Positions 54,459-63,189 of a DNA stretch of 64,000 nt are shown here, one piece after another. Position numbers and translations under genes: made by a program. How positions within the stretch are numbered: position 1 is the first letter of the stretch; each line of letters starts with the position of its first letter. Source of the stretch: Hyphomicrobiales bacterium. GTDB lineage: Bacteria > Pseudomonadota > Alphaproteobacteria > Rhizobiales > Rhizobiaceae. The stretch is from NCBI GenBank assembly GCA_900472575.1, contig UCIV01000007.1, positions 62,001-126,000 of the forward strand. Reading direction: 5' to 3'. The notes beneath the pieces are model-generated. The model saw only the letters and a list, made by a program, of their open reading frames with translations. It had not been told where the DNA came from and ran no database searches.

Positions 54459-55262
54459 CTAGCGGATTACCGCCTGCATCAGTTCGAGAAGCGCCGAGCG
54501 CACATCCTGCTCATCAGTCAGCGGCTCGATCATCGCGGAGCGCACCGCATCACGCGGTTCAAGGCCGGCATCGATCAGGCTTGCGCAATAGACCAGGAGA
54601 CGGGTGGAAACGCCCTCTTCCAGATCATGGCCTTTCAGCGCCCGCAGCCGCCGGGCAAGTTCGACCAGCGGTTCCACACGGGCGGCATCGAGGCCGCTTT
54701 CTTCCGCCACGACCTCGATCTCGCGTGCCTTGGGCAGGAAATCGAACTCGATCGCCACGAAACGCTGGCGCGTCGAAGGCTTGAGCGTCTTCAACAGGCT
54801 CTGGTAACCGGGATTGTAGGAGACCACGAGCATAAACGAGCCTGGTGCTTCCAGCTGTTCGCCGGTGCGCTCCAAGGGCAGAATGCGGCGGTCGTCGGTC
54901 AAGGGGTGAAGCACGACCGCAACATCCTTGCGGGCTTCAACCACTTCATCGAGGTAACAAATGCCGCCATCGCGCACCGCCCGCGTCAACGGACCATCGA
55001 CCCAAACTGTATCGCCGCCCTTCAGCAGATAACGGCCGGTAAGGTCGGCGGCGGCGAGATCGTCATGGCAGGACACGGTGGTCAAAGGCAGGTCGAGCTT
55101 TGCCGCCATATGGCTGACAAAGCGGGTCTTCCCGCAACCGGTCGGGCCTTTCAGCAGTAGAGGCAGCTGGCGTGTCCAGGCGGTTTCGAACAGGGCGCAT
55201 TCATTGCCAGCCGGCGCATAGGCCGGGATCTGGGAGGTCGAGTGACGCAGATGCATGTTCAT
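54459..55262 (-). CDS. norQ: NorQ, MoxR-type AAA+ ATPase
   Basis: 267 residues from ATG 55262 (AAGGAAAT upstream). Walker A GPTGCGKT, Walker B GGICYLDEVVEA, sensor region SYNPGYQSLLKTLKPSTRQRF. Uses ATP to mature NorBC, together with NorD 11 bp downstream. A longer frame upstream to 55331 covers the ribosome-binding site. Confidence 0.95.
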   Translation of the reverse strand: MNMHLRHSTSQIPAYAPAGNECALFETAWTRQLPLLLKGPTGCGKTRFVSHMAAKLDLPLTTVSCHDDLAAADLTGRYLLKGGDTVWVDGPLTRAVRDGGICYLDEVVEARKDVAVVLHPLTDDRRILPLERTGEQLEAPGSFMLVVSYNPGYQSLLKTLKPSTRQRFVAIEFDFLPKAREIEVVAEESGLDAARVEPLVELARRLRALKGHDLEEGVSTRLLVYCASLIDAGLEPRDAVRSAMIEPLTDEQDVRSALLELMQAVIR

Positions 55263-55331
55263 CGGAGATTTCCTTAAGGATGAAAGGATAATTCCCGGCC
55301 CGCGCTTCAGGATCGCGAGCCGGGAAGTCAC

Positions 55332-56678
55332 TCATTCGGCCGGCTCAGCGATGCCGCTAATCGCCGGGACGCGATCCTTGCCGGGTACAAGAATGGCCCA
55401 GACGAACATCAGTGCCGAGATGAGGACGAAGACGCCGGAGCCCAGGCGGACCCAGTAGAAAAGCGCCAACTGGTCCTGCACGTCCATGTAGCCTTCGCCC
55501 AGCACGCGCTGCAGATGAACCTGCAGGACACCCGCAAAGGTGAGCGCGAAGGTCATCACCGACATGGCCGTGCACATCATCCAGAAAGACACCATGGACA
55601 GCCACTGGTTATAGGGCCTGCGGCCACGGATTTCCGGAACGGCATAGGCCATGATGGCAAGGTTGAGCATGACATAGGCACCGAAGAAGGCGAGATGGCC
55701 GTGCGCTGCGGTCACCTGCGTGCCGTGGGTATAATAGTTCACCGAAGACAGCGTGTGCAGGAAACCCCAGACGCCGGCGCCGAAGAATGCCATGACCGAG
55801 CAACCGATCGACCACAGAAGAGCGGCGCGGTTCGGGTGCTTGCGTCCGGCCTTCCATGTCATCACGAAGGTGAAGATGACCATGGTGAAGAAGGGTGCGA
55901 CTTCCAACGTCGAAAACAGCGAACCGATCCACTGCCAATAGCCTGGAGCGCCGATCCAGTAATAGTGGTGGCCTGTGCCGAGAATGCCGGAAAACAGCGC
56001 CAAGCCTACAATAACATAGAGCCATTTCTCGACCACTTCGCGGTCGATACCGTTGAGCTTGATCATCAGGAAGGCCAGGACCGAAGCCATGATCAGCTCC
56101 CAAACGCCTTCCACCCACAGGTGGACGACATACCACCAGTACATCTTGTCGAGCGCGAGGTTGGCCGGATTGTAGAAGGAAAACAGGAAGAAGATCGCGA
56201 TCCCCCAGAGACCGAAGATCAGAATGTTGGTGACGACGGTCTTGCGGCCCTTCAGTGAGGTCATGGTGACGTTGAAGAGGAACATCAGGCAGACGATGAC
56301 GATACCGACCTTGATGGCAAAGGGCTGTTCGAGGAATTCGCGTCCCTCATGGATCTTGAACATGTAGCCCACGACGGCAACGGCCGCGGCGATGAGAAAG
56401 ATCCAGAACTGCGCGATTGCCAGCTTTGGGCTATAAAGTTCGGTTTCCGCCTCTTCGGGAAGCAGATAGTAGGTTGCCCCCATGAAACCGATCAGCAGCC
56501 AGACGATCAGCGCATTGGTATGGATCATCCTGACGATGTTGAACGGCAGAAGTTCGGAAAGAGTGTTTGGCATGACATAGATCGTGCCGGCCAGAACGCC
56601 GAACAGGACCTGCGCCAGGAAGAGGCCGATCGCGCCGTAGAAATACAGCATCGCGACCTTTTGAGTTTGGTATTTCAT
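55332..56678 (-). CDS. norB: NorB, nitric oxide reductase large subunit
   Basis: 448 residues, 12 membrane helices, haem-copper-oxidase fold. Begins MKYQTQKVAMLYFYGAIGLFLAQVLFG. Conserved stretches include RMIHTNALIVWLL, YWWYVVHLWVEGVWEL, GTGHHYYWIG and THGTQVTAAHGHLAFFGAYVMLN, which hold the haem and non-haem-iron histidines and glutamates. Reduces two NO to N2O. The length suits a short-chain cNor. Confidence 0.97.
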   Translation of the reverse strand: MKYQTQKVAMLYFYGAIGLFLAQVLFGVLAGTIYVMPNTLSELLPFNIVRMIHTNALIVWLLIGFMGATYYLLPEEAETELYSPKLAIAQFWIFLIAAAVAVVGYMFKIHEGREFLEQPFAIKVGIVIVCLMFLFNVTMTSLKGRKTVVTNILIFGLWGIAIFFLFSFYNPANLALDKMYWWYVVHLWVEGVWELIMASVLAFLMIKLNGIDREVVEKWLYVIVGLALFSGILGTGHHYYWIGAPGYWQWIGSLFSTLEVAPFFTMVIFTFVMTWKAGRKHPNRAALLWSIGCSVMAFFGAGVWGFLHTLSSVNYYTHGTQVTAAHGHLAFFGAYVMLNLAIMAYAVPEIRGRRPYNQWLSMVSFWMMCTAMSVMTFALTFAGVLQVHLQRVLGEGYMDVQDQLALFYWVRLGSGVFVLISALMFVWAILVPGKDRVPAISGIAEPAE

Positions 56679-56706
56679 CGCATGTTTCTCCTTGGGTCCG
56701 AGCTCA

Positions 56707-57159
56707 TCAACCGGCGTCGTTCGGCGGCCATTTCTGGGTGTTGATCTTGCTCGTCCATTCGAGGAAGTCGGCGAGGTCGTTCAGTTCCTGTTCGGTCAGG
56801 TTGAACTGCGGCATCTGGCGCCGCCCCTCGATGCCCGAGGGCTGCGCCGCCATCCAGGCCTTCAGGCTGTCGCGGGCGCTTTCCGGGTCGTCCTTGCCGC
56901 CATAACGAACCCAGACATTGCCCAGCTCAGGCGCGAAATAGGCCCCTTCCCCCAACAAGGTGTGACAGTTTATGCAGGCGTTTCTTTCCCAGACATGCTT
57001 GCCGCGGGCAACGCTGTCGGTGAGCGCCGTTTCATCCGTCGAGGTCGTGCGGATGTACCAGTGACTGTGGGCTGTCAGCCCCACGAAAATCGCGAAGAAG
57101 AATATGGACCCGCCGTAAAAGACGTTGCGGGCTCCGGTCTTGGTGAGGCGTTCTGCCAT
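56707..57159 (-). CDS. norC: NorC, cytochrome c subunit of NO reductase
   Basis: 150 residues. One N-terminal helix (~15-32), haem motif CINCH near residue 61, distal Met region MPQFNLTEQE. Passes electrons to NorB. First gene of norCBQD; the TTG-N8-CAA box is about 129-142 bp upstream. Confidence 0.97.
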   Translation of the reverse strand: MAERLTKTGARNVFYGGSIFFFAIFVGLTAHSHWYIRTTSTDETALTDSVARGKHVWERNACINCHTLLGEGAYFAPELGNVWVRYGGKDDPESARDSLKAWMAAQPSGIEGRRQMPQFNLTEQELNDLADFLEWTSKINTQKWPPNDAG

Positions 57160-57287
57160 ACCTTACGTCCTCTCATCTGACGCAGTCAGTGACCACGGCT
57201 CGAAATCCCCCGCCATGTTGCGGCCGGACGATCCCCTCGCCGGCCATGCGGGACGTCTTCTTTCTATTGTTCGGTGAAAAGCCTTCT

Positions 57288-57301
57288 TTGTGCATTGGCA
57301 A
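57288..57301. promoter_or_regulatory. NnrR-type box upstream of norC
   Basis: TTGTG-CATT-GGCAA within the longer CTTTGTGCATTGGCAAAG. Sits between norF and norC, both on the minus strand. Confidence 0.7.
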
Positions 57302-57319
57302 AGAAGGGAGCGGTTTGGC

Positions 57320-57592
57320 TTAGGCGAGATATGAAACGAGAAGCGGCCGCGCCAGGGCCACAAGAAGCAACAGGGCGCACCATGCCAACAGCGAGAGTGC
57401 CATGCCACGCTGGCCATGACGCAGTTCCATGAAGTCGAGAATGACGAACCGCGCCTTGACGAAAGCTATCCACAGCACGGTACCGATGGCGATCAGGTTG
57501 CCGTCAGACAGAGTCGCGATCGTGGCGCCACCGATAGCCAGAATAAGAACGAGAATGAATGTCCCAAGTATTGGGAAACGAGTGTCATGCAT
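57320..57592 (-). CDS. norF: NorF, membrane protein of the nor cluster
   Basis: 90 residues, three hydrophobic helices, prokaryotic cytochrome-c-oxidase-subunit-IV-like (MHDTRF...LWIAFVKARFVILDFMELRHG). A small NorF accompanies NorE and is thought to aid NorBC activity. Starts 5 bp after norE. Confidence 0.88.
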   Translation of the reverse strand: MHDTRFPILGTFILVLILAIGGATIATLSDGNLIAIGTVLWIAFVKARFVILDFMELRHGQRGMALSLLAWCALLLLVALARPLLVSYLA

Positions 57593-57597
57593 ATCGT

Positions 57598-58173
57598 TCA
57601 AACCAGATAGATGATCGGGAACATTACCAGCCAGACAAGATCGATCGCGTGCCAGAGTGTGGCGATGAGAAGGATATTGCCCCGCGCCGGTCGCCAGGCG
57701 ACGAGAAGCAGGACGAAGCTGCCGAAGACGACATGGAGAAGATGAAACCCCGTAATGAGAAAATAAAGCTGGAAAAAATAGGAGAAGGTCGCATCGAAAG
57801 AATAACGGAACTCGGCGGCGTATTCGATACATTTGATCACGACGAACAGAAGCCCGAAGGCCGCGGCCAGGCAAAGTGGAATCCGCGCTGTTGAAGGCGA
57901 CGCCCGCCGCCGTGCCGCAATCGCGGCCTGCCAGCCGCTGGTTAAAAGCACGACAGTGTTTGCGGCCGCAAGGCCGGGAGTGAGGTGAATGCGGGCGACC
58001 GCAAAATCCTCTGCATATATGCCTGACGTGATCAGGAATGCCGTGAGCAGAATGCCGAAGGCGATAAGCTCGCTCCAGACCAGAATCCAAAGAAGCAGAG
58101 CGTCGTCATCGATAGCCGTCTCATGAGCGATCTGCAGAGGCGCTCCACCTGATATTTCATTTTGCATGGTCAT
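57598..58173 (-). CDS. norE: NorE, COX3-like protein
   Basis: 191 residues, five hydrophobic helices resembling cytochrome oxidase subunit III (LLLWILVWSELIAFGILLTAFL, FFQLYFLITGFHLLHVVFG, LLIATLWHAIDLVWLVMFPIIYL). Supports NO reductase. Preceded by a nnr box at 58207-58220; an inner ATG at 58167 is equally possible. Confidence 0.92.
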   Translation of the reverse strand: MTMQNEISGGAPLQIAHETAIDDDALLLWILVWSELIAFGILLTAFLITSGIYAEDFAVARIHLTPGLAAANTVVLLTSGWQAAIAARRRASPSTARIPLCLAAAFGLLFVVIKCIEYAAEFRYSFDATFSYFFQLYFLITGFHLLHVVFGSFVLLLVAWRPARGNILLIATLWHAIDLVWLVMFPIIYLV

Positions 58174-58206
58174 GCCCGACGATAGGCGTCGCGAAAATGT
58201 CCTTCT

Positions 58207-58220
58207 TTGCGCTTCGGCAA
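58207..58220. promoter_or_regulatory. NnrR-type box between norE and the hemerythrin-nnrU operon
   Basis: TTGCG-CTTC-GGCAA within CTTTGCGCTTCGGCAAAG. Divergent position can activate norEF (minus) and the small-protein / hemerythrin / nnrU genes (plus). Confidence 0.75.
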
Positions 58221-58272
58221 AGAGAATTGCGCATCACCAAGGCATGGTGGGAGCATCGAAAGGAATTCTATC

Positions 58273-58428
58273 ATGACGGATGCACAGGTCGGCCTCCTCG
58301 TCGCCACACCGATCATCATCGGCTTCGCGCTCACCCTGCAGCGCATGGGCGTGCTTCAGTGCACCGGCACGCTTTCGGCAGTTGCAGCCTCGGTCATCAT
58401 CGCCGGCATCCTGTTCCTGCAGCAATAA
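58273..58428 (+). CDS. 51-residue membrane protein of the nor cluster
   Basis: Two hydrophobic helices (VGLLVATPIIIGFALTLQ and LSAVAASVIIAGILFL). AAAGGAA site before the ATG at 58273. No family recognised. Its place behind a nnr box and before the hemerythrin and nnrU genes argues for a role in NO metabolism. Confidence 0.65.
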   Translation: MTDAQVGLLVATPIIIGFALTLQRMGVLQCTGTLSAVAASVIIAGILFLQQ

Positions 58429-58438
58429 GGGAAGTGTC

Positions 58439-58911
58439 ATGACAGTTTCCGTCAATACGCTGAACGCGCCGGATATTCGCCGGCTCGAAGCCAATCACCA
58501 GCAGCTCCTCAGTCTGAGCCTTCAGCTCGAGCAGGCTATGGAATTGGAACCGATCCGAAATACGTCGATCTGCAACGCCTTTCCAATTCCATATTCCTGC
58601 TGCTGAGGGAAGCGCATGATCTGGAGGAGCGGGTTCTATTTCCCGGCTTTGACCATCGCGCAGGTTCATGTTTTTCGGTCATGATTATCGAACATTTGAA
58701 GGCCGAGCACCGTTACGACAGACTTGCGGGAGAAGAGTTGCGGCTGACCCTCACGGCGCTTTCCGAAGGCCGGTGCGCCCTTCCCCTCGACACGATAGCA
58801 AGAATGCTACGTAGCTTCCTGGAGTGCCTGCGCCGCCACGTCTCCACCGAGAAACTGATGATGGAAGCCCTGTTGGCCGCGGAGGCGGAAGAGCGGGAGA
58901 TTTTCGCTTGA
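58439..58911 (+). pseudogene. Hemerythrin-domain protein with a single-base frameshift
   Basis: Begins MTVSVNTLNAPDIRRLEANHQQLL with a good AAGGGAAG site. The frame breaks after residue ~37 and stops at 58606. In the other frame the family continues DPKYVDLQRLSNSIF, then LREAHDLEERVLFPGF and IIEHLKAEHRYDRL (iron-binding His/Glu), through to TTL/TGA at 58911. One missing base in the GG at 58546-58547 explains everything. Hemerythrins of this class bind O2 or NO near nor genes. Real mutation or sequencing error cannot be told apart here. Confidence 0.8.
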
Positions 58912-59591
58912 GCCAGCTTTTTCTCGCGCTGATCGCATTCATATTGTTGCATTCGGTACCGGCACTCCCACCGGTCCGTAACGGCGCAATCGCTATTTTC
59001 GGCCGAAAAACCTATCTCCTGATCTATTCGGTCGTCTCGACTCTGCTGCTCGTCTGGGTGTTCCATGCCGCTTTGAACACGCCCTATGTAGAATTGTGGG
59101 GGCCATCCGGCAGCCACGCGACAGCAACACTGGTGCTCGCTCCGATTGGCATATTTCTCGTCCTTGCCGGCCTGTTCACACCCAACCCCGCCTCGATAAC
59201 CTTCCGGCACGGTGATCGACCGGGCGCCCTTGTCGCGGTCACGCGCCATCCGGTCCTGTGGGGTTTCCTCTTCTGGTCTGGTGGTCACGTGATTGCGAAT
59301 GGCGACCTGCGGTCTCTCATCCTCTTTGGCGGACTTGGCCTATTTTCCGCAGCCGGTTTCCTGATGCTGGACAGGCGCGCGAAGCGTCGGCTTGGCCAGG
59401 GCTGGAGCACATTTTGCGCGGACCATCGGCTGCTGCCTCTGGCCACATTCGCGACCGGCAGAAAAAGGATCAAGGTCGATGCCCCGATGGCGCTTGCATT
59501 TGCACTGACAGCGGCAATGACCCTCTGGCTTCTCCTCGGCGGCCATGCCCTTTTGTTCGGCGCCGATCCGCTGAGTATGGCTACCATATAG
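58908..59591 (+). CDS. nnrU: NnrU-family membrane protein
   Basis: 227 residues, six hydrophobic helices, NnrU motif VTRHPVLWGFLFWSGGHVIANGD. Starts at TTG 58908, overlapping the TGA of the hemerythrin frame (TTGA), with GAGCGGGAG upstream. Required for denitrification in Rhodobacter relatives; biochemical role unclear. Confidence 0.9.
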   Translation: MSQLFLALIAFILLHSVPALPPVRNGAIAIFGRKTYLLIYSVVSTLLLVWVFHAALNTPYVELWGPSGSHATATLVLAPIGIFLVLAGLFTPNPASITFRHGDRPGALVAVTRHPVLWGFLFWSGGHVIANGDLRSLILFGGLGLFSAAGFLMLDRRAKRRLGQGWSTFCADHRLLPLATFATGRKRIKVDAPMALAFALTAAMTLWLLLGGHALLFGADPLSMATI

Positions 59592-59625
59592 AACGTCCTG
59601 ACGAAGGTCGGTTTGTCAGCCTTGT

Positions 59626-59639
59626 TTGCGCTCCGACAA
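59626..59639. promoter_or_regulatory. NnrR-type box upstream of the TonB receptor
   Basis: TTGCG-CTCC-GACAA within TTTGCGCTCCGACAAAG, 35 bp after nnrU and 157 bp before the receptor start. Confidence 0.65.
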
Positions 59640-59795
59640 AGAAGCCGGACCGGCGCTCAATTAACGCTGGCTACATGACATTTGCGCCTGTGCTCCTTCC
59701 CCAAGAATTCCCCTCGCTCTGTCCGTAGCCACCTCGCGGCGCCTGATGGCGCACGGGCGTGGCATCCAAAACATGCAGTCCGGGGGCCTTTCATC

Positions 59796-62072
59796 ATGTC
59801 CATTACACAAGAGCGCGTCGTCCAGACACCGCTCATGCGAAACGCTGGCGTCAAGCGTTTCGCAAGCCATACGCTCATTCTCCTTATTACCTCCACGTCG
59901 CTCAGCCAGACAGCGCTGGCGCAATCCGCGGTGCCAGGTTCGTCAACCGCACTTGAGCCGATCGTTCTGGAATCCGGGCAGAAAACGACTACCGGCTGGT
60001 CCAATGGCGTGATGGACAGGATGGCCGGCGGCGTCACGCTGGTTCAGGCCGACAGCTGGCAAGGTGTGATTGCGCCGACCCTGTCGGATGTTTTGGCTGG
60101 AGTTCCGGGCGTCGTGGTGCAGGATTTCTTCGGCGCCAACGACCAGCCGCGCATCCAGATCCGCGGCTCCGGCCTGCAGCAGAACCCGGTCGAGCGCGGC
60201 ATCCTGATGCTGCATGACGGCCTGCCGATCAACCGCGCCGACGGCTCCTATATTGTCGGGCTTGCCAATCCCTCGACCGCGCAGGGCGTGGAAGTCTATC
60301 GTGGCTACATGGCGAACCGGCTCGGTGCCACCGTGCTCGGCGGCGCCATGAACTTCATGTCACCACCGATCACCGGCGCGCCCGGCGTCGAGATTAGCAC
60401 CGGCGGCGGAAGCTTCGGCCAGGTCGGCGGCACGGCGCGCGCCAATTTCGGCGATGAAAGCCTCGGCGCCTCGATCTATGCCGATGCGACACGACGAGAC
60501 GGCTTTCGTGACTACAATTCGTCCGAGCGCGTGAGTTTCGGCGGCAGCTTCGTCGCCGAGCTTTCCGACGTCGTGACCACCCGCGTGTTCTTCGATTACA
60601 CCGATCTCGGTTTTGACGTCGCCGGCCCGATCAACAAGGCGGCGCTCGACAGCGATCCGAGCCAGGTTTCGGCAGGCCCGGTCATCGTCGGTGGTGTCGC
60701 CACCAATCCCGGCCCCAATGTGCTGCGCGACAAGCCGCGCCGGGATGCAACGCAGGTGATGCTCGGTTCCCGTACCACGATCGATCTCGGCGAACACCGC
60801 ATCGATCTCGGCCTCGGTTACACCCATACCGACGACAGCTTCCGTTTTCCGGTTTCCGCCGGCATTCGCGAAACGGTTGGCGGCGACCTGACGGGCATGG
60901 CCCGCTACAGCTATGCACCGGACGGATTTGGCGATCTGCCTTTGTTCGAAACCTCGGCGCTCTATACGATCGGCTCGGCGGACCGCCGTTATTACCTCAA
61001 TGAATCCGGTACACGCGGCAGCCTGTTCGGTGAAAACGACCTCGACGCCTCGAGCCTGTCGCTGCATGCCGGTTTCAACATTCCGGTCGCCGACGGCTGG
61101 ACAGTTTCGCCTGCCATTTCATACGCGCATGCCTCGCGGCGCAATAGCGATACCTATTCGTCGGCAACGCGTCCGACGATCGCCTACAATCCGATGAACC
61201 CGACGGTACGCCTGCCGAACGGCGCCATAACTGCGACTGATACCAGCTATGATGGCAGCTATACGGCCTGGAGCCCCAGCCTCGGCGTGACTTTCGAACC
61301 GTCCGCCGATCACATCTTCTTTGCCGCCATAAGCCGCAGCTTCGAACCACCGACCCATGACGATCTGCTGGCGACCATCAACGGTACCCCGAACAGCAGC
61401 CCCGGACGCCCGGCACCTGCGAACCCGTCTCTGCCCTCCAACGCCTTCATCACGCCCGCTCTAGAAGCTCAGACGGCAACGACACTCGAAGGAGGCTGGC
61501 GCGGCCAGACCGGTAGAGTCGGTTGGGACCTCACCACTTATTATTCCTGGATCGACAATGAGCTTCTGAGCCTGCGCGATGCGACCGGCGCACCCATTGG
61601 CGCCATCAATGCTGATCGAACCCGCCATTTCGGCATCGAGATCGGCCTATCCACTGATCTCACCGACCGTCTGACCGGACGGATTGCCTACACGTTCCAG
61701 GATTTCCGCTTCGTCGACGATCCGTTGCGCGGCGACAACTATCTTGCCGGCGCACCGCGCCACATCGTCAACCTGGCGCTCGCTTATCAGGCGACCGACG
61801 ACTGGACGATTTCCACCAGCCTGAAATGGGTGCCGGACGAGACGCCGGTCGACAACATGAACACGTTATGGGCTGATCCTTACGCCGTGATCGATCTGAA
61901 GACCGAATACCGCATCAACGACAAACTCTCGATCTTCGGCGAGATCACCAATCTGTTCGACGAAAAATACGCTTCCTCGACGCTGGTGGTCGATCAGGCG
62001 ACCGCGGGACAGGCCGCCTACATTCCGGGCGACGGTCGCGGCTTTTATGCCGGTCTCAGGAGCCGCTTCTGA
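59796..62072 (+). CDS. TonB-dependent outer-membrane receptor
   Basis: 758 residues from ATG 59796 (MSITQER). Signal peptide ending near LAQS. Plug domain (~70-190) with LSDVLAGVPGVVVQDFFGANDQPRIQIRGSGLQQ, then a 22-strand-type barrel with TonB-receptor endings (FGEITNLFDEKYASS, PGDGRGFYAGLRSRF). Imports an unknown ligand in an energised way. Lies between two nnr-type boxes and upstream of an ABC importer, so likely part of the anaerobic NO-responsive regulon. Confidence 0.9.
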   Translation: MSITQERVVQTPLMRNAGVKRFASHTLILLITSTSLSQTALAQSAVPGSSTALEPIVLESGQKTTTGWSNGVMDRMAGGVTLVQADSWQGVIAPTLSDVLAGVPGVVVQDFFGANDQPRIQIRGSGLQQNPVERGILMLHDGLPINRADGSYIVGLANPSTAQGVEVYRGYMANRLGATVLGGAMNFMSPPITGAPGVEISTGGGSFGQVGGTARANFGDESLGASIYADATRRDGFRDYNSSERVSFGGSFVAELSDVVTTRVFFDYTDLGFDVAGPINKAALDSDPSQVSAGPVIVGGVATNPGPNVLRDKPRRDATQVMLGSRTTIDLGEHRIDLGLGYTHTDDSFRFPVSAGIRETVGGDLTGMARYSYAPDGFGDLPLFETSALYTIGSADRRYYLNESGTRGSLFGENDLDASSLSLHAGFNIPVADGWTVSPAISYAHASRRNSDTYSSATRPTIAYNPMNPTVRLPNGAITATDTSYDGSYTAWSPSLGVTFEPSADHIFFAAISRSFEPPTHDDLLATINGTPNSSPGRPAPANPSLPSNAFITPALEAQTATTLEGGWRGQTGRVGWDLTTYYSWIDNELLSLRDATGAPIGAINADRTRHFGIEIGLSTDLTDRLTGRIAYTFQDFRFVDDPLRGDNYLAGAPRHIVNLALAYQATDDWTISTSLKWVPDETPVDNMNTLWADPYAVIDLKTEYRINDKLSIFGEITNLFDEKYASSTLVVDQATAGQAAYIPGDGRGFYAGLRSRF

Positions 62073-62099
62073 AAATCCGCCCCTGTTGTCGCGCCGTTC

Positions 62100-62113
62100 T
62101 TGCGCTTACGCAA
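62100..62113. promoter_or_regulatory. NnrR-type box upstream of the ABC importer
   Basis: TTGCG-CTTA-CGCAA, a perfect palindrome apart from the centre. 57 bp before the GTG of the binding protein. Confidence 0.75.
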
Positions 62114-62169
62114 AGAGCCGGCGTGATGACCGGATAAGATCCTTATCGCCCCCTTGGAAAGAATCCGTC

Positions 62170-63189
62170 GTGAACCTTTTTGCAAAACCCGAGAAGAATT
62201 CCAGCACCTTGAACGGCATCGACCGCCGCTCCCTGCTAAGGACGGCCGCAACTGCAGCGCTTGCGCTTCCGTTCGTCAGCCGCGTCAATGCCGCCACACT
62301 CGATGAACTCGTGCTTTACGGACCTCCGGCCGGCCCTTCGATCACGCTTGCCTATGCCGTTGGCGCCGGCCTGCTGCGCGATGTCGCCGAGCGGGTTCGT
62401 TTCCGCATCTGGCGCACGCCGGACGAAATGCGCGCAGGCCTTACCTCCGGCACCATGCAGGCCGTGGTCATGCCGGTGACGGCAGCGGCAAACCTCAGCA
62501 ACCGTGGCTTCGGCGTCAAGCTCGCCAATGTGATGACCAATGGCCTTCTCTATGTAATCTCGACTAACCCCGAAATTCGCAGCATTGCCGACCTGTCCGG
62601 CAGAGAAATCACCGTGCCCTTCCCCAACGATACGCCGGAACTGGTATTCGACGCCGTGCTGGCGCATCACGGTCTGGCTGACAAGGTGAAGGTCAGCCGT
62701 TCCGGCTCCCCGATCGAGGCGATCCAGCTGCTTCTTTCTGGCCGGATCGAAACGGCACTGGTGCCAGAACCGGCCGCGACCGCGGCGATGATCAAGGCCT
62801 CGAGTACGAGCAAGACCGTCCATCGCGCAATAGACATGCAAAAGGAATGGGGTGCAGTGACAGGGCTTGCGGCCATCATGCCGCAGGCGGGACTGGCATT
62901 GGCGCCTGCCTTCCTGCGCGACTACCCGGAGAGGATCGCCCCCCTTCTCTCCGGTCTCGAAAAAGCGACAGCAGAGGTCGTTGCCAACCCGGCAGCCGCG
63001 GCTGGCCACGCCGCTTCGGCGCTGGAACTGCCCTGGCCGGTCATCGAAAAATCCGTGCCTTTCTCCAATCTCGTCGCAACGCCCGCAGCTAGGGCTCGCC
63101 CCGAGATCGAGGCGCTGCTTGAAGCTATCGCGAAGACCAACGCACCAATGATCGGCGGAAAACTACCCGACGACACGCTGTATCTGTGA
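62170..63189 (+). CDS. ABC substrate-binding protein (NMT1/SsuA-type fold)
   Basis: 339 residues from GTG 62170. Twin-arginine leader (GIDRRSLLRTAATAALALPFVSRVNA). Mature protein with PAGPSITLAYAVGAGLL, LTSGTMQAVVMPVTAAANL, GREITVPFPNDTPELVFDAVLAHHGL and GRIETALVPEPAATA, the pattern of nitrate/sulfonate/thiamine-precursor-type binding proteins. The substrate cannot be named. Confidence 0.85.
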   Translation: MNLFAKPEKNSSTLNGIDRRSLLRTAATAALALPFVSRVNAATLDELVLYGPPAGPSITLAYAVGAGLLRDVAERVRFRIWRTPDEMRAGLTSGTMQAVVMPVTAAANLSNRGFGVKLANVMTNGLLYVISTNPEIRSIADLSGREITVPFPNDTPELVFDAVLAHHGLADKVKVSRSGSPIEAIQLLLSGRIETALVPEPAATAAMIKASSTSKTVHRAIDMQKEWGAVTGLAAIMPQAGLALAPAFLRDYPERIAPLLSGLEKATAEVVANPAAAAGHAASALELPWPVIEKSVPFSNLVATPAARARPEIEALLEAIAKTNAPMIGGKLPDDTLYL

